A DNA stretch of 21,931 nt, from positions 1-21,931 of the forward strand of contig CAZVFX010000120.1 in the NCBI GenBank assembly GCA_964626565.1, read 5' to 3'. Each line of letters begins with the position of its first letter. The stretch's first letter is position 1. The notes beneath the pieces were generated by a model. It saw only the letters and a list, made by a program, of their open reading frames with translations. It did not search any database and was not told where the DNA came from. Of this stretch, positions 1 to 8,900 are shown piece after piece. This DNA is from CAZVFX01 sp964626565. Its GTDB lineage: Bacteria > Myxococcota_A > UBA9042 > CAIXZC01. A program made the translations under genes and the position numbers.

Positions 1-495
1 TTGTATCCGCCAGTCCGGTATTTATTTGATGGAAGGTGCTTGACAACCACACCTAACTGCGAGGGTAAGTCGTGCGGGGCCAACGGCTGCGGCGGATTGT
101 GCGGCGAATGCGGCGACAACGGCACCTGCCACAACGGCAGTTGCGTGGAAGGTCTCTACGACCAGAACAGCGGGCTCGTCTGGCAGAATCCGCCCGGCGA
201 CGGGCTCTACAACCAGGCTGAGGCCCTGAACCACTGTGACAACCTGGACTGGGGCGGCAGCAGTAGCTGGTTCCTGCCGAATTTTGAACAACTCAAGACC
301 ATCCTGTCGGGGGCGGCCATTGAGGGTTGCCACTGGCAGGCAGGCCTCATAGGACAATGCGGCTGGTACTGGTCCGCCACCCACCAACCCGAAAGCAACA
401 ACGACTATTACGCCATCAACTTCATCGACCAGGACGTGGACGCCACCGACGAATCAGAGTCACTGCGCGTCCGGTGCGTTCGATACCTGCAGTAG
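1..495 (+). CDS. Cys-rich protein with DUF1566 (Lcl C-terminal type) domain, 3' part
   Basis: The reading frame is open to the left edge and ends in TAG at 493-495, so only the C-terminal part (about 164 residues) is visible; a TTG at base 1 is very unlikely to be the true start. Around residues 20-50 there is a Cys-rich linker with the pattern C-x-GK-x-CG-x-NGCGG-x-CG-x-C. Then follows a domain beginning with GLVWQN, with a WFLPNFEQL segment (the usual 'WRLPT..EL' motif), YWSAT and a C-terminal LRVRCVR. These are the hallmarks of the DUF1566/Lcl C-terminal domain found in secreted bacterial proteins, whose biochemical role is poorly known. The Cys-rich pattern is also present near the C-terminus of the GH16 protein in this window, so the two are probably exported to the same place. 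It converges on the EFR1-type gene with a 7-nt gap. Confidence 0.8.
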   Translation: MYPPVRYLFDGRCLTTTPNCEGKSCGANGCGGLCGECGDNGTCHNGSCVEGLYDQNSGLVWQNPPGDGLYNQAEALNHCDNLDWGGSSSWFLPNFEQLKTILSGAAIEGCHWQAGLIGQCGWYWSATHQPESNNDYYAINFIDQDVDATDESESLRVRCVRYLQ

Positions 496-502
496 AACAA
501 CC

Positions 503-1585
503 CTACTTGCCACTTTTCAGATGTGACAGCTTGGTGTCAGGCTCCTTGTAACGTTTGTATATGACGGTCAGAGTAGTGTACTTGAAGAGCGTATTGATCG
601 GTGGAATACGGCTGAGCAGGTAGAAGAAGACGTAGGAGACGGCCACCACCAGGATCGCCCAGGCAATGCCGAACACCTGGAGCCCCGCAGGGCCGTTGAG
701 CGCCGCGAGTTGCGGCCACCACGCGGCCAGTCGCTCCAGGGCGTAGGCTACTGCCGGAAGCGTGCACAACACGACCACGACGGCGCCGTATGACTGGCTC
801 GCCTCGATGGCTTGTTTGGGGCAGTAGGCCATGCAACGCATGCAGCTTTCGCAGTGATAGGTCCAGTAGGGGAGAGGCCGGCGAGTCCCTCTGAGCTTCA
901 CCCCGGCAACCGGGCAGTTTGCTTCGCAAATACCGCAGGAGTTGCATTCATTGGTGGCGAAGAACAGCTTGGCCAGGGCCAACCGCCCAACCACCAGGTA
1001 TCCGAGGGAGACGGGCAGCAGCAGCAGACCGAAAACCAGATCGTAGAGGTTGGACCAGGTGAACCACGACAGCTTGCCCGCCAGCAAGGTTCCAGCAAAG
1101 CGCTTGGATCTCTTCTCCGCCCTGGCGATGATGGGACGAGAAGTCTCTTCCTTGAGGCCGGAATGGAGGGAAGTCCAGTTGGAGGGCATGTCGAGACCGA
1201 GGGCGCCCCTCACCCGGTAACCCTTCACAAACAACATCAGGGCGATCAGGAACACCGCGGTTCCGCCGATCCCCGGAGTGAACAAACGGCCGAATTTGAG
1301 CCCGCCCCGCGTGGTCACACAAAAGGCGTGCCGCCCTTCGCCGCGGGGAAGCCGGGCCGCGAATTTCATCATGAGCCAGGGAGCGGTGAAGCCGTGTGTC
1401 GGCATGAGCAGCCCCAGCAGGCCTGTCGGGCCCGCAGGGGGCGGCTCCATCGGCTTCACCCCGGAAATGGCATGGGCGGTCGCCGGCACACCCGTGGCCT
1501 CGGCCTCGTCCGCCATGAACAGCGCGGCCCGGCGGGTGTTGCCTGTCCCCGTCATGAAATACAAGTCTAACCGGTCATATTGCAT
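503..1585 (-). CDS. EFR1-type flavodoxin-ferredoxin membrane protein
   Basis: A 360-residue protein. The N-terminus (about 5-150) resembles a flavodoxin fold: a beta strand followed by the phosphate-binding motif TGTGNT (12-17). Hydrophobic segments occur near 105-120, 180-203, 266-285 and close to the C-terminus. Between them are two [4Fe-4S] ferredoxin motifs, C214-C217-C220-C224 and C245-C248-C251-C255, each followed by Pro in the usual CP context. This is the architecture of EFR1-family ferredoxin/flavodoxin proteins, which probably transfer electrons at the membrane; partners are not known. I chose ATG 1585 because TGTGNT then lies close to the N-terminus and a GAGGG ribosome-binding site lies upstream; an upstream in-frame ATG at 1639 would run into the GH16 gene. 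It lies 22 nt downstream of the GH16 gene on the same strand and is likely co-transcribed. Confidence 0.85.
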   Translation of the reverse strand: MQYDRLDLYFMTGTGNTRRAALFMADEAEATGVPATAHAISGVKPMEPPPAGPTGLLGLLMPTHGFTAPWLMMKFAARLPRGEGRHAFCVTTRGGLKFGRLFTPGIGGTAVFLIALMLFVKGYRVRGALGLDMPSNWTSLHSGLKEETSRPIIARAEKRSKRFAGTLLAGKLSWFTWSNLYDLVFGLLLLPVSLGYLVVGRLALAKLFFATNECNSCGICEANCPVAGVKLRGTRRPLPYWTYHCESCMRCMAYCPKQAIEASQSYGAVVVVLCTLPAVAYALERLAAWWPQLAALNGPAGLQVFGIAWAILVVAVSYVFFYLLSRIPPINTLFKYTTLTVIYKRYKEPDTKLSHLKSGK

Positions 1586-1607
1586 GCTCGAATCCCTCGA
1601 CTTGCAG

Positions 1608-4600
1608 CTAGATTCCGTGCCCGCGGCGCCGCAACGCATACAACCCTAATGCCAATACCAGCACCATGAAAATGGAAAGTGGCGCCGGGCCGCTCGCAGG
1701 CTTCATCCCACACCCTCCTGCCTTGGAACCGCCGGAGCCGTTAGGTTCTTCGAGGGTGATGAAACCCGGTGTGTCGGTACCAATCACGTCAGCGCCGGAC
1801 TCAACGGCCGGAGCCGCCATGCATTGGCCGTTGCTGCAAGTCTGGCCCGCGGCACAACCGGGAGCGCAGAACCCGCCACAGCCGTTATCCCCGCACACTT
1901 TGCCCGTGCAGTCAGGATCACAACCGCACGCACCGCAGTCCTCGGGGCAGTAGACGCAGTCTTCGCCGAAGTAGGTCTCGCAAGCCTCGTTGCCGCAGCA
2001 AGCGCCACAATCACTGGGGCACGCCTGACATGTTTCTCCGTCCTGACAGATGCCGTCCTTGCAGGTCGCCGGGCACGCGCCGCAATCCGCGGGGCAGGCG
2101 CCGCAACTCTCGCCAAAGGCAGACTCGCACAAGCCGTTGCCACAGCAGGAACTGCAGTCGTCCGGGCAGTTGGCGCAAGTTTCCTCCCCGTCGCACTGCC
2201 CGTTGGGACAGGTGTCGAGGCATTCGCCGCAATCCCACTTACAATAGATGCAATCCTCGCCGAACCCGGGCTCGCACTTGCCGTTACCGCAGCAGGTGCC
2301 GCAGTCCCCGGGGCACACCTGGCACCCTTCCGTCCCTTCCTGGCATTGACCGTCGCCGCAAGTAGTAGGACACGCGCCGCAGTCGACTGCGCAGGCGCCA
2401 CAGTTTTCACCGAAAGCAGGCTCGCAATGGCCGTTGCCGCAGCAATTGCCGCAATCCCCCGGACAGTTGGCGCAGTTTTCACCGGCATCACACGCGGCGT
2501 TGCCGCACTTGTCCTTGCACTCCCCACAGTCTTCGGGGCAGAACTCGCAATCCTCGCCCAGATTCGGCTCACACTGGCCGTTGCCGCAACACTCCCCGCA
2601 GTCAAGCGCGCAACTCTGGCAGCTCTCGCCCCCGTCGCACGCGCCGTTGCCACACTTGGGCGGACACTGCTCACAATCGGCAGGACACTCTTCGCAGTCC
2701 TCCCCGTACGCCGGCTCGCACTGCCCGTTGCCACAACACTCGCCACAATCCTGAGCACAGTTGACGCAATGTTCGCCCGGATCACAGGCGCCGTTGCCAC
2801 AACTGCCCTGGCATTCGCCACAGTCGGCCGGACAACTCTCGCAATTCTCCTCCGCATCGGGCTCGCAGCTACTGTTGCCGCAGCAGCCGGGACAATCTGC
2901 CGGACAGGTGTCGCAATCCTCAGTGGGGCCGCAGGCTCCATCTCCGCAGCCGGCCTGGCCTTCACACCCTGCACTATCGAAACCGCACTGACCGGTGCAT
3001 GAAAGCTCGCCCGGCGGCAAACCGATCAGCTCGCAGGTCGCGCCGTTGAGGAACGCACCGTCACATTCCTCGTTGAGGGTCACCATATCGTTGCCGCATT
3101 GACTGCAGATCTCGCAGAGGCCGAAGGGTACATATTCCACCCACTCCACCAACATGAACGAATCGTCTGCCGGAGCCGGGCCGGACCACTCATTGCCGGT
3201 CCAGTTGCTGATAATCACCGTTCCCGGGTTGGCCGGCACGTTCTCGGTAATCTCTGCCACTTGCACGTCGTCGATGAAGAAGAGCACCTTGTCGGGATAC
3301 AGGTCAAACCCGTACACATGGAAGTCCGCGCTCGGGTCGACATCCATGTCCACGCACTTGTGGGCCGGGGTGCCGCATTCTCCCTCTCCCGATGGATGAG
3401 TCACGAAGTGAACCCGGTGGAGGTTCTGCTCCTTGCTGAGAATCTCCACGTCAATTTCCGACTCGCCGTTGGGACCATAGTAGAAGAACGCACCGCACAG
3501 ACCGCTGTTGGGAGACGTCCTGATTGAGGCCCGGTAGGCCCCGTAGAAGAAGTCGTTGCTGGTGCTGTCCATCTGCGCACACGAGCCACCTCCTCCCGGC
3601 ACCTTCAGCACGGCCATTCCGTCTTCAGCCGTCACCAGAGTCTCGTCCAGCGGGCACAGCCAGTCGTGGGACTGCTTCTTCCACAACCCGCTGTCTGAAA
3701 TGGTCTCGGTGAACGGATAGTCGAATTCATCCACCAACTCGCCGATGCCGAGACAGCCGTCGGGGCAGTCGTCCGGTGGCGGTGGCTCGTCGCCACACTT
3801 CTCACCATCCCACTCGTCTTCAGCGTTGCAGCACCCATCCATGCCGCCGAAAGGCCACACCGGTCCGGCGCATACGAGGGCGCCGACGCATTCGCTGTCA
3901 AAGTCGCAGTCCGACTGCCCCAGCGTGCACCCGCTGCCCGCGTCCTTCTTGGCCTTGCAGAAGTCCTCGTGGCCCGGGTCGACACACACCGCGGCACTCA
4001 TGGTCGCGTCGTAACAAACCCCGGCCGCCGAGCAGACCTGCTTCTGGTTCCAGCAGTTCAACGGACCGGCGTCCACACATTCCCACACCTCGGCAAACCC
4101 CTGCATGCACTCGCCATCGGAGGAGGCGGAATCGCACTCACCTAAGGGATAGCCCAATGCCCCGCAGTCATCCACAAGGCAGATCTCTCCATTCCACTCT
4201 TCGCCCGGCCAACAGCAGCCGTCGTTACCCTGGAACGGGAACACCGGGCCGTTGCAATCCAGCTCGCCGAGGCAATCACTGTTAAGGTCGCAGTCGGACT
4301 GCCCGTGGTCGCAGCCGCTGCCCGCCTTCTTCATCGCCGAACAATAAGCGTCATCCCCGTCGAACACACAGGAAGCCGCACCGTCCCAGGCCGACACGTA
4401 GCACACGCCGGCTCCACAGCCCTCCTTGAGGGTCCAACAGTTCACCGGCCCGGCATCCACACACTCCCGGACTTCCGAGAAATCGGCGCTGCATGCGCCG
4501 GCGGCGGAAGCCATGGGACATTCGCCTAAGGGGTAACCCAACGCACCGCAATCGTTGGGAAGACAGATATCACCGTCCCACTCCTCTCCCGGCCAGCAAC

Positions 4601-5735
4601 AACCATCCATGCCGGAGTTGGGCCACACCGGGCCGCTGCACACCAGTTCCCCTTCGCACTCGCTGTTGAAGTCACAGTCCGACTCGCCATATCCGCAACC
4701 TTCTCCAGCATCGGCCATGGCGTCGCAGAAATCCTCGTGGCCGGGCCACACGCACGTAGCCGAGCTACCGAAGCCGTCGCTGCAAACTTCGTCGCCTGCA
4801 CACGATTCCGTCTTCTCCCAGCAGTTCAACGGCCCCGCATCCACGCACACCCACACCTCGGAGAAGCCGTCCTTGCAGTCGCCGTCAGAGTCGGCCGAGC
4901 CGCACTCGCCCAAAGGGTAACCCAATGCCGGGCAGTCGTTGACCAGGCAAACCTCGCCATTCCACTCCTCGCCCGGCCAGCAACAGCCGTCCATGCCGGA
5001 GTAAGGCCACACCGGACCACTGCACACCAGGTTGCCCGCACACTGGCCGTTGGTATCGCAATCCGATTCTCCATGACCGCACGCATCCCCAACGTCGCCC
5101 AGGGCGGAGCAGTAGTCTTCATGTCCAGCACCGATGCATTCGGCCGGTGAGCCCAACTGGTCATGGCACACTTCCGAGCTGGAGCAGTCATCAATGAGCT
5201 GCCAGCAGTTGATGGCGCCGGTATCCACACACTTCCACACTTCGTCGTAGTTGTCCTTGCAGTCCCCGTCGTTGTCCGCACCCCCGCAAGGCCCCAGGGG
5301 GTAACCCAGGGAAGAACAGCTCGCCAGTTCGACGGGGATATACCCGGTCTTGGAGGCAAACGAGTTGCCGCACCCCGAATCCTTCACCTCGCACTTCAAG
5401 TCCCAATCACCATCATCATCCAGGAGGAAGGAAGGCATGGCCACAGTCTTGGTCTGGTACAAGCCAAACGATTGACCCGTCTTCTCCTGGTCAAAGTCGT
5501 TCCAGAAGCCGGGGGGGTCGATGTTGCACGTTATGCAGAACGTGGCGTCGCCGCCGTACCCCGAATCGGGGGTCGACAGGTTCTTCACCTTCACGTTGAC
5601 ATTGATCCACTCGCCCACCACGGCGCTGCCGGAGAACGAGAGTTGCTGAATCTCCGCCCCGAAGTCGGCAAGTGCAACGGCCGGACATCCCAACGCCACC
5701 AAAGCGGCGGTCAGAACCAACAAACGGTGGGCCAT
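1608..5735 (-). CDS. Secreted GH16-family glycoside hydrolase with Cys-rich tandem repeats and C-terminal sorting-like tail
   Basis: A 1375-residue exported protein. Order: signal peptide (1-24), a CARDB/Ig-like region (about 30-135), four tandem Cys-rich repeats of 128 residues (140-651), a GH16 domain (about 656-872), a block of about 49-residue Cys-rich units (930-1270), a C-x-GK-x-CG-x-NGCGG motif (about 1275-1305), then a tail with GGCG, a hydrophobic helix and RRR. The GH16 signature E-I-D-V-E carries the nucleophile E760, D762 and acid/base E764, so the enzyme looks active on a beta-glucan or galactan; the substrate cannot be read from sequence. The tail resembles the MYXO-CTERM class of sorting signals, suggesting surface anchoring. 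ATG 5735 is chosen because GGAGG lies 5 nt upstream; the in-frame GTG at 5747 overlaps that site. Divergent from the MopE-like lipoprotein gene. Confidence 0.9.
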   Translation of the reverse strand: MAHRLLVLTAALVALGCPAVALADFGAEIQQLSFSGSAVVGEWINVNVKVKNLSTPDSGYGGDATFCITCNIDPPGFWNDFDQEKTGQSFGLYQTKTVAMPSFLLDDDGDWDLKCEVKDSGCGNSFASKTGYIPVELASCSSLGYPLGPCGGADNDGDCKDNYDEVWKCVDTGAINCWQLIDDCSSSEVCHDQLGSPAECIGAGHEDYCSALGDVGDACGHGESDCDTNGQCAGNLVCSGPVWPYSGMDGCCWPGEEWNGEVCLVNDCPALGYPLGECGSADSDGDCKDGFSEVWVCVDAGPLNCWEKTESCAGDEVCSDGFGSSATCVWPGHEDFCDAMADAGEGCGYGESDCDFNSECEGELVCSGPVWPNSGMDGCCWPGEEWDGDICLPNDCGALGYPLGECPMASAAGACSADFSEVRECVDAGPVNCWTLKEGCGAGVCYVSAWDGAASCVFDGDDAYCSAMKKAGSGCDHGQSDCDLNSDCLGELDCNGPVFPFQGNDGCCWPGEEWNGEICLVDDCGALGYPLGECDSASSDGECMQGFAEVWECVDAGPLNCWNQKQVCSAAGVCYDATMSAAVCVDPGHEDFCKAKKDAGSGCTLGQSDCDFDSECVGALVCAGPVWPFGGMDGCCNAEDEWDGEKCGDEPPPPDDCPDGCLGIGELVDEFDYPFTETISDSGLWKKQSHDWLCPLDETLVTAEDGMAVLKVPGGGGSCAQMDSTSNDFFYGAYRASIRTSPNSGLCGAFFYYGPNGESEIDVEILSKEQNLHRVHFVTHPSGEGECGTPAHKCVDMDVDPSADFHVYGFDLYPDKVLFFIDDVQVAEITENVPANPGTVIISNWTGNEWSGPAPADDSFMLVEWVEYVPFGLCEICSQCGNDMVTLNEECDGAFLNGATCELIGLPPGELSCTGQCGFDSAGCEGQAGCGDGACGPTEDCDTCPADCPGCCGNSSCEPDAEENCESCPADCGECQGSCGNGACDPGEHCVNCAQDCGECCGNGQCEPAYGEDCEECPADCEQCPPKCGNGACDGGESCQSCALDCGECCGNGQCEPNLGEDCEFCPEDCGECKDKCGNAACDAGENCANCPGDCGNCCGNGHCEPAFGENCGACAVDCGACPTTCGDGQCQEGTEGCQVCPGDCGTCCGNGKCEPGFGEDCIYCKWDCGECLDTCPNGQCDGEETCANCPDDCSSCCGNGLCESAFGESCGACPADCGACPATCKDGICQDGETCQACPSDCGACCGNEACETYFGEDCVYCPEDCGACGCDPDCTGKVCGDNGCGGFCAPGCAAGQTCSNGQCMAAPAVESGADVIGTDTPGFITLEEPNGSGGSKAGGCGMKPASGPAPLSIFMVLVLALGLYALRRRGHGI
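1926..2948 (-). repeat. In-frame tandem repeat, about 147 bp units (Cys-rich, C-terminal block)
   Basis: Coding tandem repeats in the GH16 protein. Each unit combines CGxGxC...C..C..DCG.C with CCGNGxCEP..GEDC..CP.DCGxC. The CCGN anchor recurs at residues 951, 1000, 1049, 1098, 1148, 1197 and 1246, a spacing of 49 residues with one of 50. There are no Cys-poor units. The regular Cys spacing suggests a rod of small disulphide-bonded modules that acts as a spacer between the catalytic domain and the cell surface. Confidence 0.88.
3795..5318 (-). repeat. In-frame tandem repeat, four units of 384 bp (128 residues)
   Basis: Four copies of a Cys-rich module begin with C-x-x-LGYPLG-x-C at residues 140, 268, 396 and 524, exactly 128 residues apart. 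Each contains the conserved segments E-V-x-x-CVDxG-x-x-NCW, GQ/ES-DCD, a GP-V-x-P stretch and, in copies 1-3, DGCCWPGEEW. The fourth copy has DGCCNAEDEW and leads into a proline-rich linker and the GH16 domain. The module may help bind carbohydrate or form a stalk; I do not recognise it as a named domain. Confidence 0.88.
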
Positions 5736-5908
5736 GTGATCCTCCACGTGTTAACAACATCGGTTTATCATTCTACCTCACAGAGGCGGCGTTTGAAATG
5801 CCTTTGCCGAACCAGGCGGGTTGGGACGGGGTTCACGTCGCTTCGTCAAGTCTGCTGGATGCCGCGGAACCGGTCGTGTATACTCCATGGACAACTGAAG
5901 AGGGCAGT
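5736..5908. promoter_or_regulatory. Divergent intergenic region with weak promoter candidates
   Basis: This 173-nt region separates the divergent GH16 and MopE-like genes and must carry both promoters if they are transcribed separately. On the plus strand TATACT (5879-5884) is a fair -10 box about 25 nt before the ATG, but no good -35 is seen. On the minus strand TAGAAT (5770-5775, complement) is a fair -10 with only a poor -35, 17 nt away. AAGAGGG (5898-5904) is the ribosome-binding site of the lipoprotein gene and GGAGG (5740-5744, complement) that of the GH16 gene. Confidence 0.4.
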
Positions 5909-8900
5909 ATGAAAAACAAAGCACTCATCTTTCTGGTGGTTCTGGTGGTTTTCCCGGGCTGTGGGGGAACCGAAGAATCCCTTTTGCAGGATCTGGCGGA
6001 AGACGCGCTCGACGAACGGTCCCTCGCCGAGCTCAGCCCCCTTGAAGTGTCCTTCCCGGAGGTAGCGGACGTTGCCACCGATGAGACGGGCTGGGACATA
6101 TTCGAAGTTGAACTGGACATCATGTGGGAGCCTGCTCCAGGGGAACCGGGCTATCCGTGCGCCACCGGTCTGGACTGTGACGAGGGGTTTTGCATCCAGA
6201 CTGCGGAAGGCCGGGTCTGTACCCCGACCTGCATCGAAGAGTGCCCTTTTGACTGGGAATGTGCGCTTCACGTGCCCAGCCTCCCCGACCAGGTGTATAT
6301 CTGTGTGCCACCGTTTGTTGAGTTGTGCCGCCCCTGCCAGGCCAACGCCGACTGCCACCCCCACGGCGCGGACGGGGGCCAGGCCTGCGTTTCCTACGGC
6401 CCCGCGGGCTATTACTGTGGGGCTCCGTGTGACGTCAAGGAGGACTGTCCCGCCGGGTACGATTGCGCCGCGGCGATGAGCATCTCCGGCGGCTCGGCGA
6501 CTTACTGCCAGGCCGCAACGGGCCAGTGCGAGTGCGCACCCTGGTTCGTCAACGCCGGCGCCAACACTTCGTGCTACGTGGAAAACGAGTTCGGCATATG
6601 CGAAGGCAACCGCAAGTGCCTGGACGAGGGCCTCCAGGAGTGCAGTGCAGTCACACCAACACCGGAAACCTGCAACAATGCCGATGACGACTGCGACGGC
6701 GAAGTAGATGAGGACACCGGCGGCGAGCCCTGCCTGGTTTCCAGCGAATGGGGACAGTGCGACGGAACGGAAACATGTGACGGCGGAGAACTGGTTTGCG
6801 AAGGGCCGGCGCCCGCACCCGAGATCTGCGACGGCCTGGACAACAACTGCAACGGCCAGGCGGACGAGGGATTTCCGGACACCGACGGCGACGGGCTTAA
6901 AGACTGCCTCGTCTCCGACAAGGATGGAGACGGCGTGGTTGATGGACTGGACAATTGCCCCAGCCTCCCCAATTCATCCCAGGCTGACGCAGACCTCGAC
7001 GGGATGGGAGATGCCTGCGACCTGGATGATGACAACGACCAGGTCGGCGATATCGAGGATTGCTCACCTCTGGATTCGACGGTCTTCCCGGGAGCCGAAG
7101 AATTGTGCAACGGCGCCGACGACGACTGCGACTTCATGACGGACGAAGGCTTCGCCGACAGCGATGCCGACAAATTGGCCGACTGCATAGATGATGACGA
7201 TGACGCCGACGGTGCACCCGACGCCGCGGACTGCGCACCGCTGAACCCTGCCCTTCATCCCGACGCTACAGAAGAGTGCGACGGCATCGACAACGACTGT
7301 GACGACCTGGTAGATGAAGGATATCCCGACAGCGACGCCGACCTGGTGGCCGACTGCGTCGATGAAGACCTGGACGGCGACGGCGTGCCCAACGACGAAG
7401 ACAACTGCCCGCCGGTGGAAAACCCGGGACAGGAAGACCAGGACTTGGATGGAATCGGCGACGCCTGCGATGGAGATGGAGATGGCGACTCCATACCCGA
7501 CGGCATCGATAACTGCCCCGGTGAGCAGAACACTCTCCAAGCCGATACCGACGGGGACGGCGACGGCGACGCCTGTGATGACGACATGGACGGAGACCAG
7601 ATTCCCAATGTCGAAGATAACTGCCTTCTGGTAGCCAACACCGGGCAGGAAGATGCCGATGGGGACGGCGTTGGAGATGCGTGTGAGGACGACCTGGACG
7701 GGGACGGGGTGGCGGACGCCTTCGACTGTGCACCGGCAGAACCCACGATATTCCCGGGCGCTGAAGAACTGTGCGACGATGCGGACAACGACTGCGATTT
7801 CCTGGTTGACGAAGGGTATCCGGACACCGACAACGACCTGGTGAAAGACTGCGTTGACGACGACGACGACAACGACGGAGACCCCGACGAGACGGACTGC
7901 CTTCCCGCCGATGGAGCAATACATCATCTGGCTGATGAACTGTGCGACGGGATAGACAACGATTGCGACGATGAAGTAGACGAACTTCTGGGGACTCTGT
8001 CCTGCGGCAAGGGGGAGTGCGCCCACGTGACGCCCGCCTGTATCCAGGGGCAGACGCAGATCTGCGATCCCCTGGAAGGTGTCGCCCTCGAAACTTGCGA
8101 CGGGCTGGACAACGACTGCGACGGCCTGGTGGACGAAGACCTGGGCGCGATGACATGCGGCCTGGGAGTGTGCCTCCACACTGCTTTCAACTGTGTCGGT
8201 GGTTCCTCAAAGGTCTGCGACCCCATGCTGGGTTCTGAACTCGAGAAATGCGACGGACTGGACAACGACTGTGACGGCCAGGTTGATGAGGAGATGCCGT
8301 TGCTGGCGTGCGGCGAAGGGCAGTGTTTCCACACCGCTCCTTCCTGCGTTGGCGGAGTCGTCCAGGAGTGCAACCCCCTGGCCGGCGCGCTGCCCGAAGT
8401 TTGCGACGGAGTGGACAACGATTGTGATGGGGACGTGGACGAGGAGTTGGGTACAACCACCTGTGGCCTGGGAGGATGTGCGCACACGGTGGACAACTGC
8501 TCTAGCGGCGTCGCTCAGATCTGCAACCCCTTCGAGGGAGCGACAGCGGAAGAATGCAACGATGCCGACGACGATTGCGACGGCGTGGCCGACGACGACC
8601 TGGGCACGCTTTCGTGCGGCCTGGGCCAGTGCCTGCACGCGGTTGCCAACTGCGTCGGCGGTCTCCCCCAGGTCTGCGATCCCATGGAGGGTTCTGAACT
8701 GGAAGAATGCGACGGACTGGACAACGACTGCGACGGCGACGTCGATGAGGAACTGGGCTCGGTGACGTGCGGCTTGGGAATTTGCATCCACACGGTAGAC
8801 AACTGCGTCGGCGGTCTCCCCAATATCTGCGATCCCATGGAGGGTTTTGAGCCCGAAGAATGTGACGGACTGGACAACGACTGCGACGGCACGGTGGACC

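Noticed and set aside
1..40. TTG at base 1 as the start of the first gene
   Set aside because: The frame is open at the left edge and no ribosome-binding site or signal sequence is visible.
1784..2974. Long open frames on both strands across the Cys-rich repeat of the GH16 gene
   Set aside because: They are composition shadows of a repetitive GC-rich gene, with low-complexity Ala/Arg/Val or Ser/Gln/Pro content and no domain.
7064..8179. A 371-residue antisense frame in the MopE-like gene
   Set aside because: Val/Ile-rich product of the complement of GAC/GAT-rich codons; no domain and no start signal.
7943..8860. CRISPR-like regular repeat
   Set aside because: Period is 153 bp, multiple of three, and fully inside an open reading frame with divergent codons.
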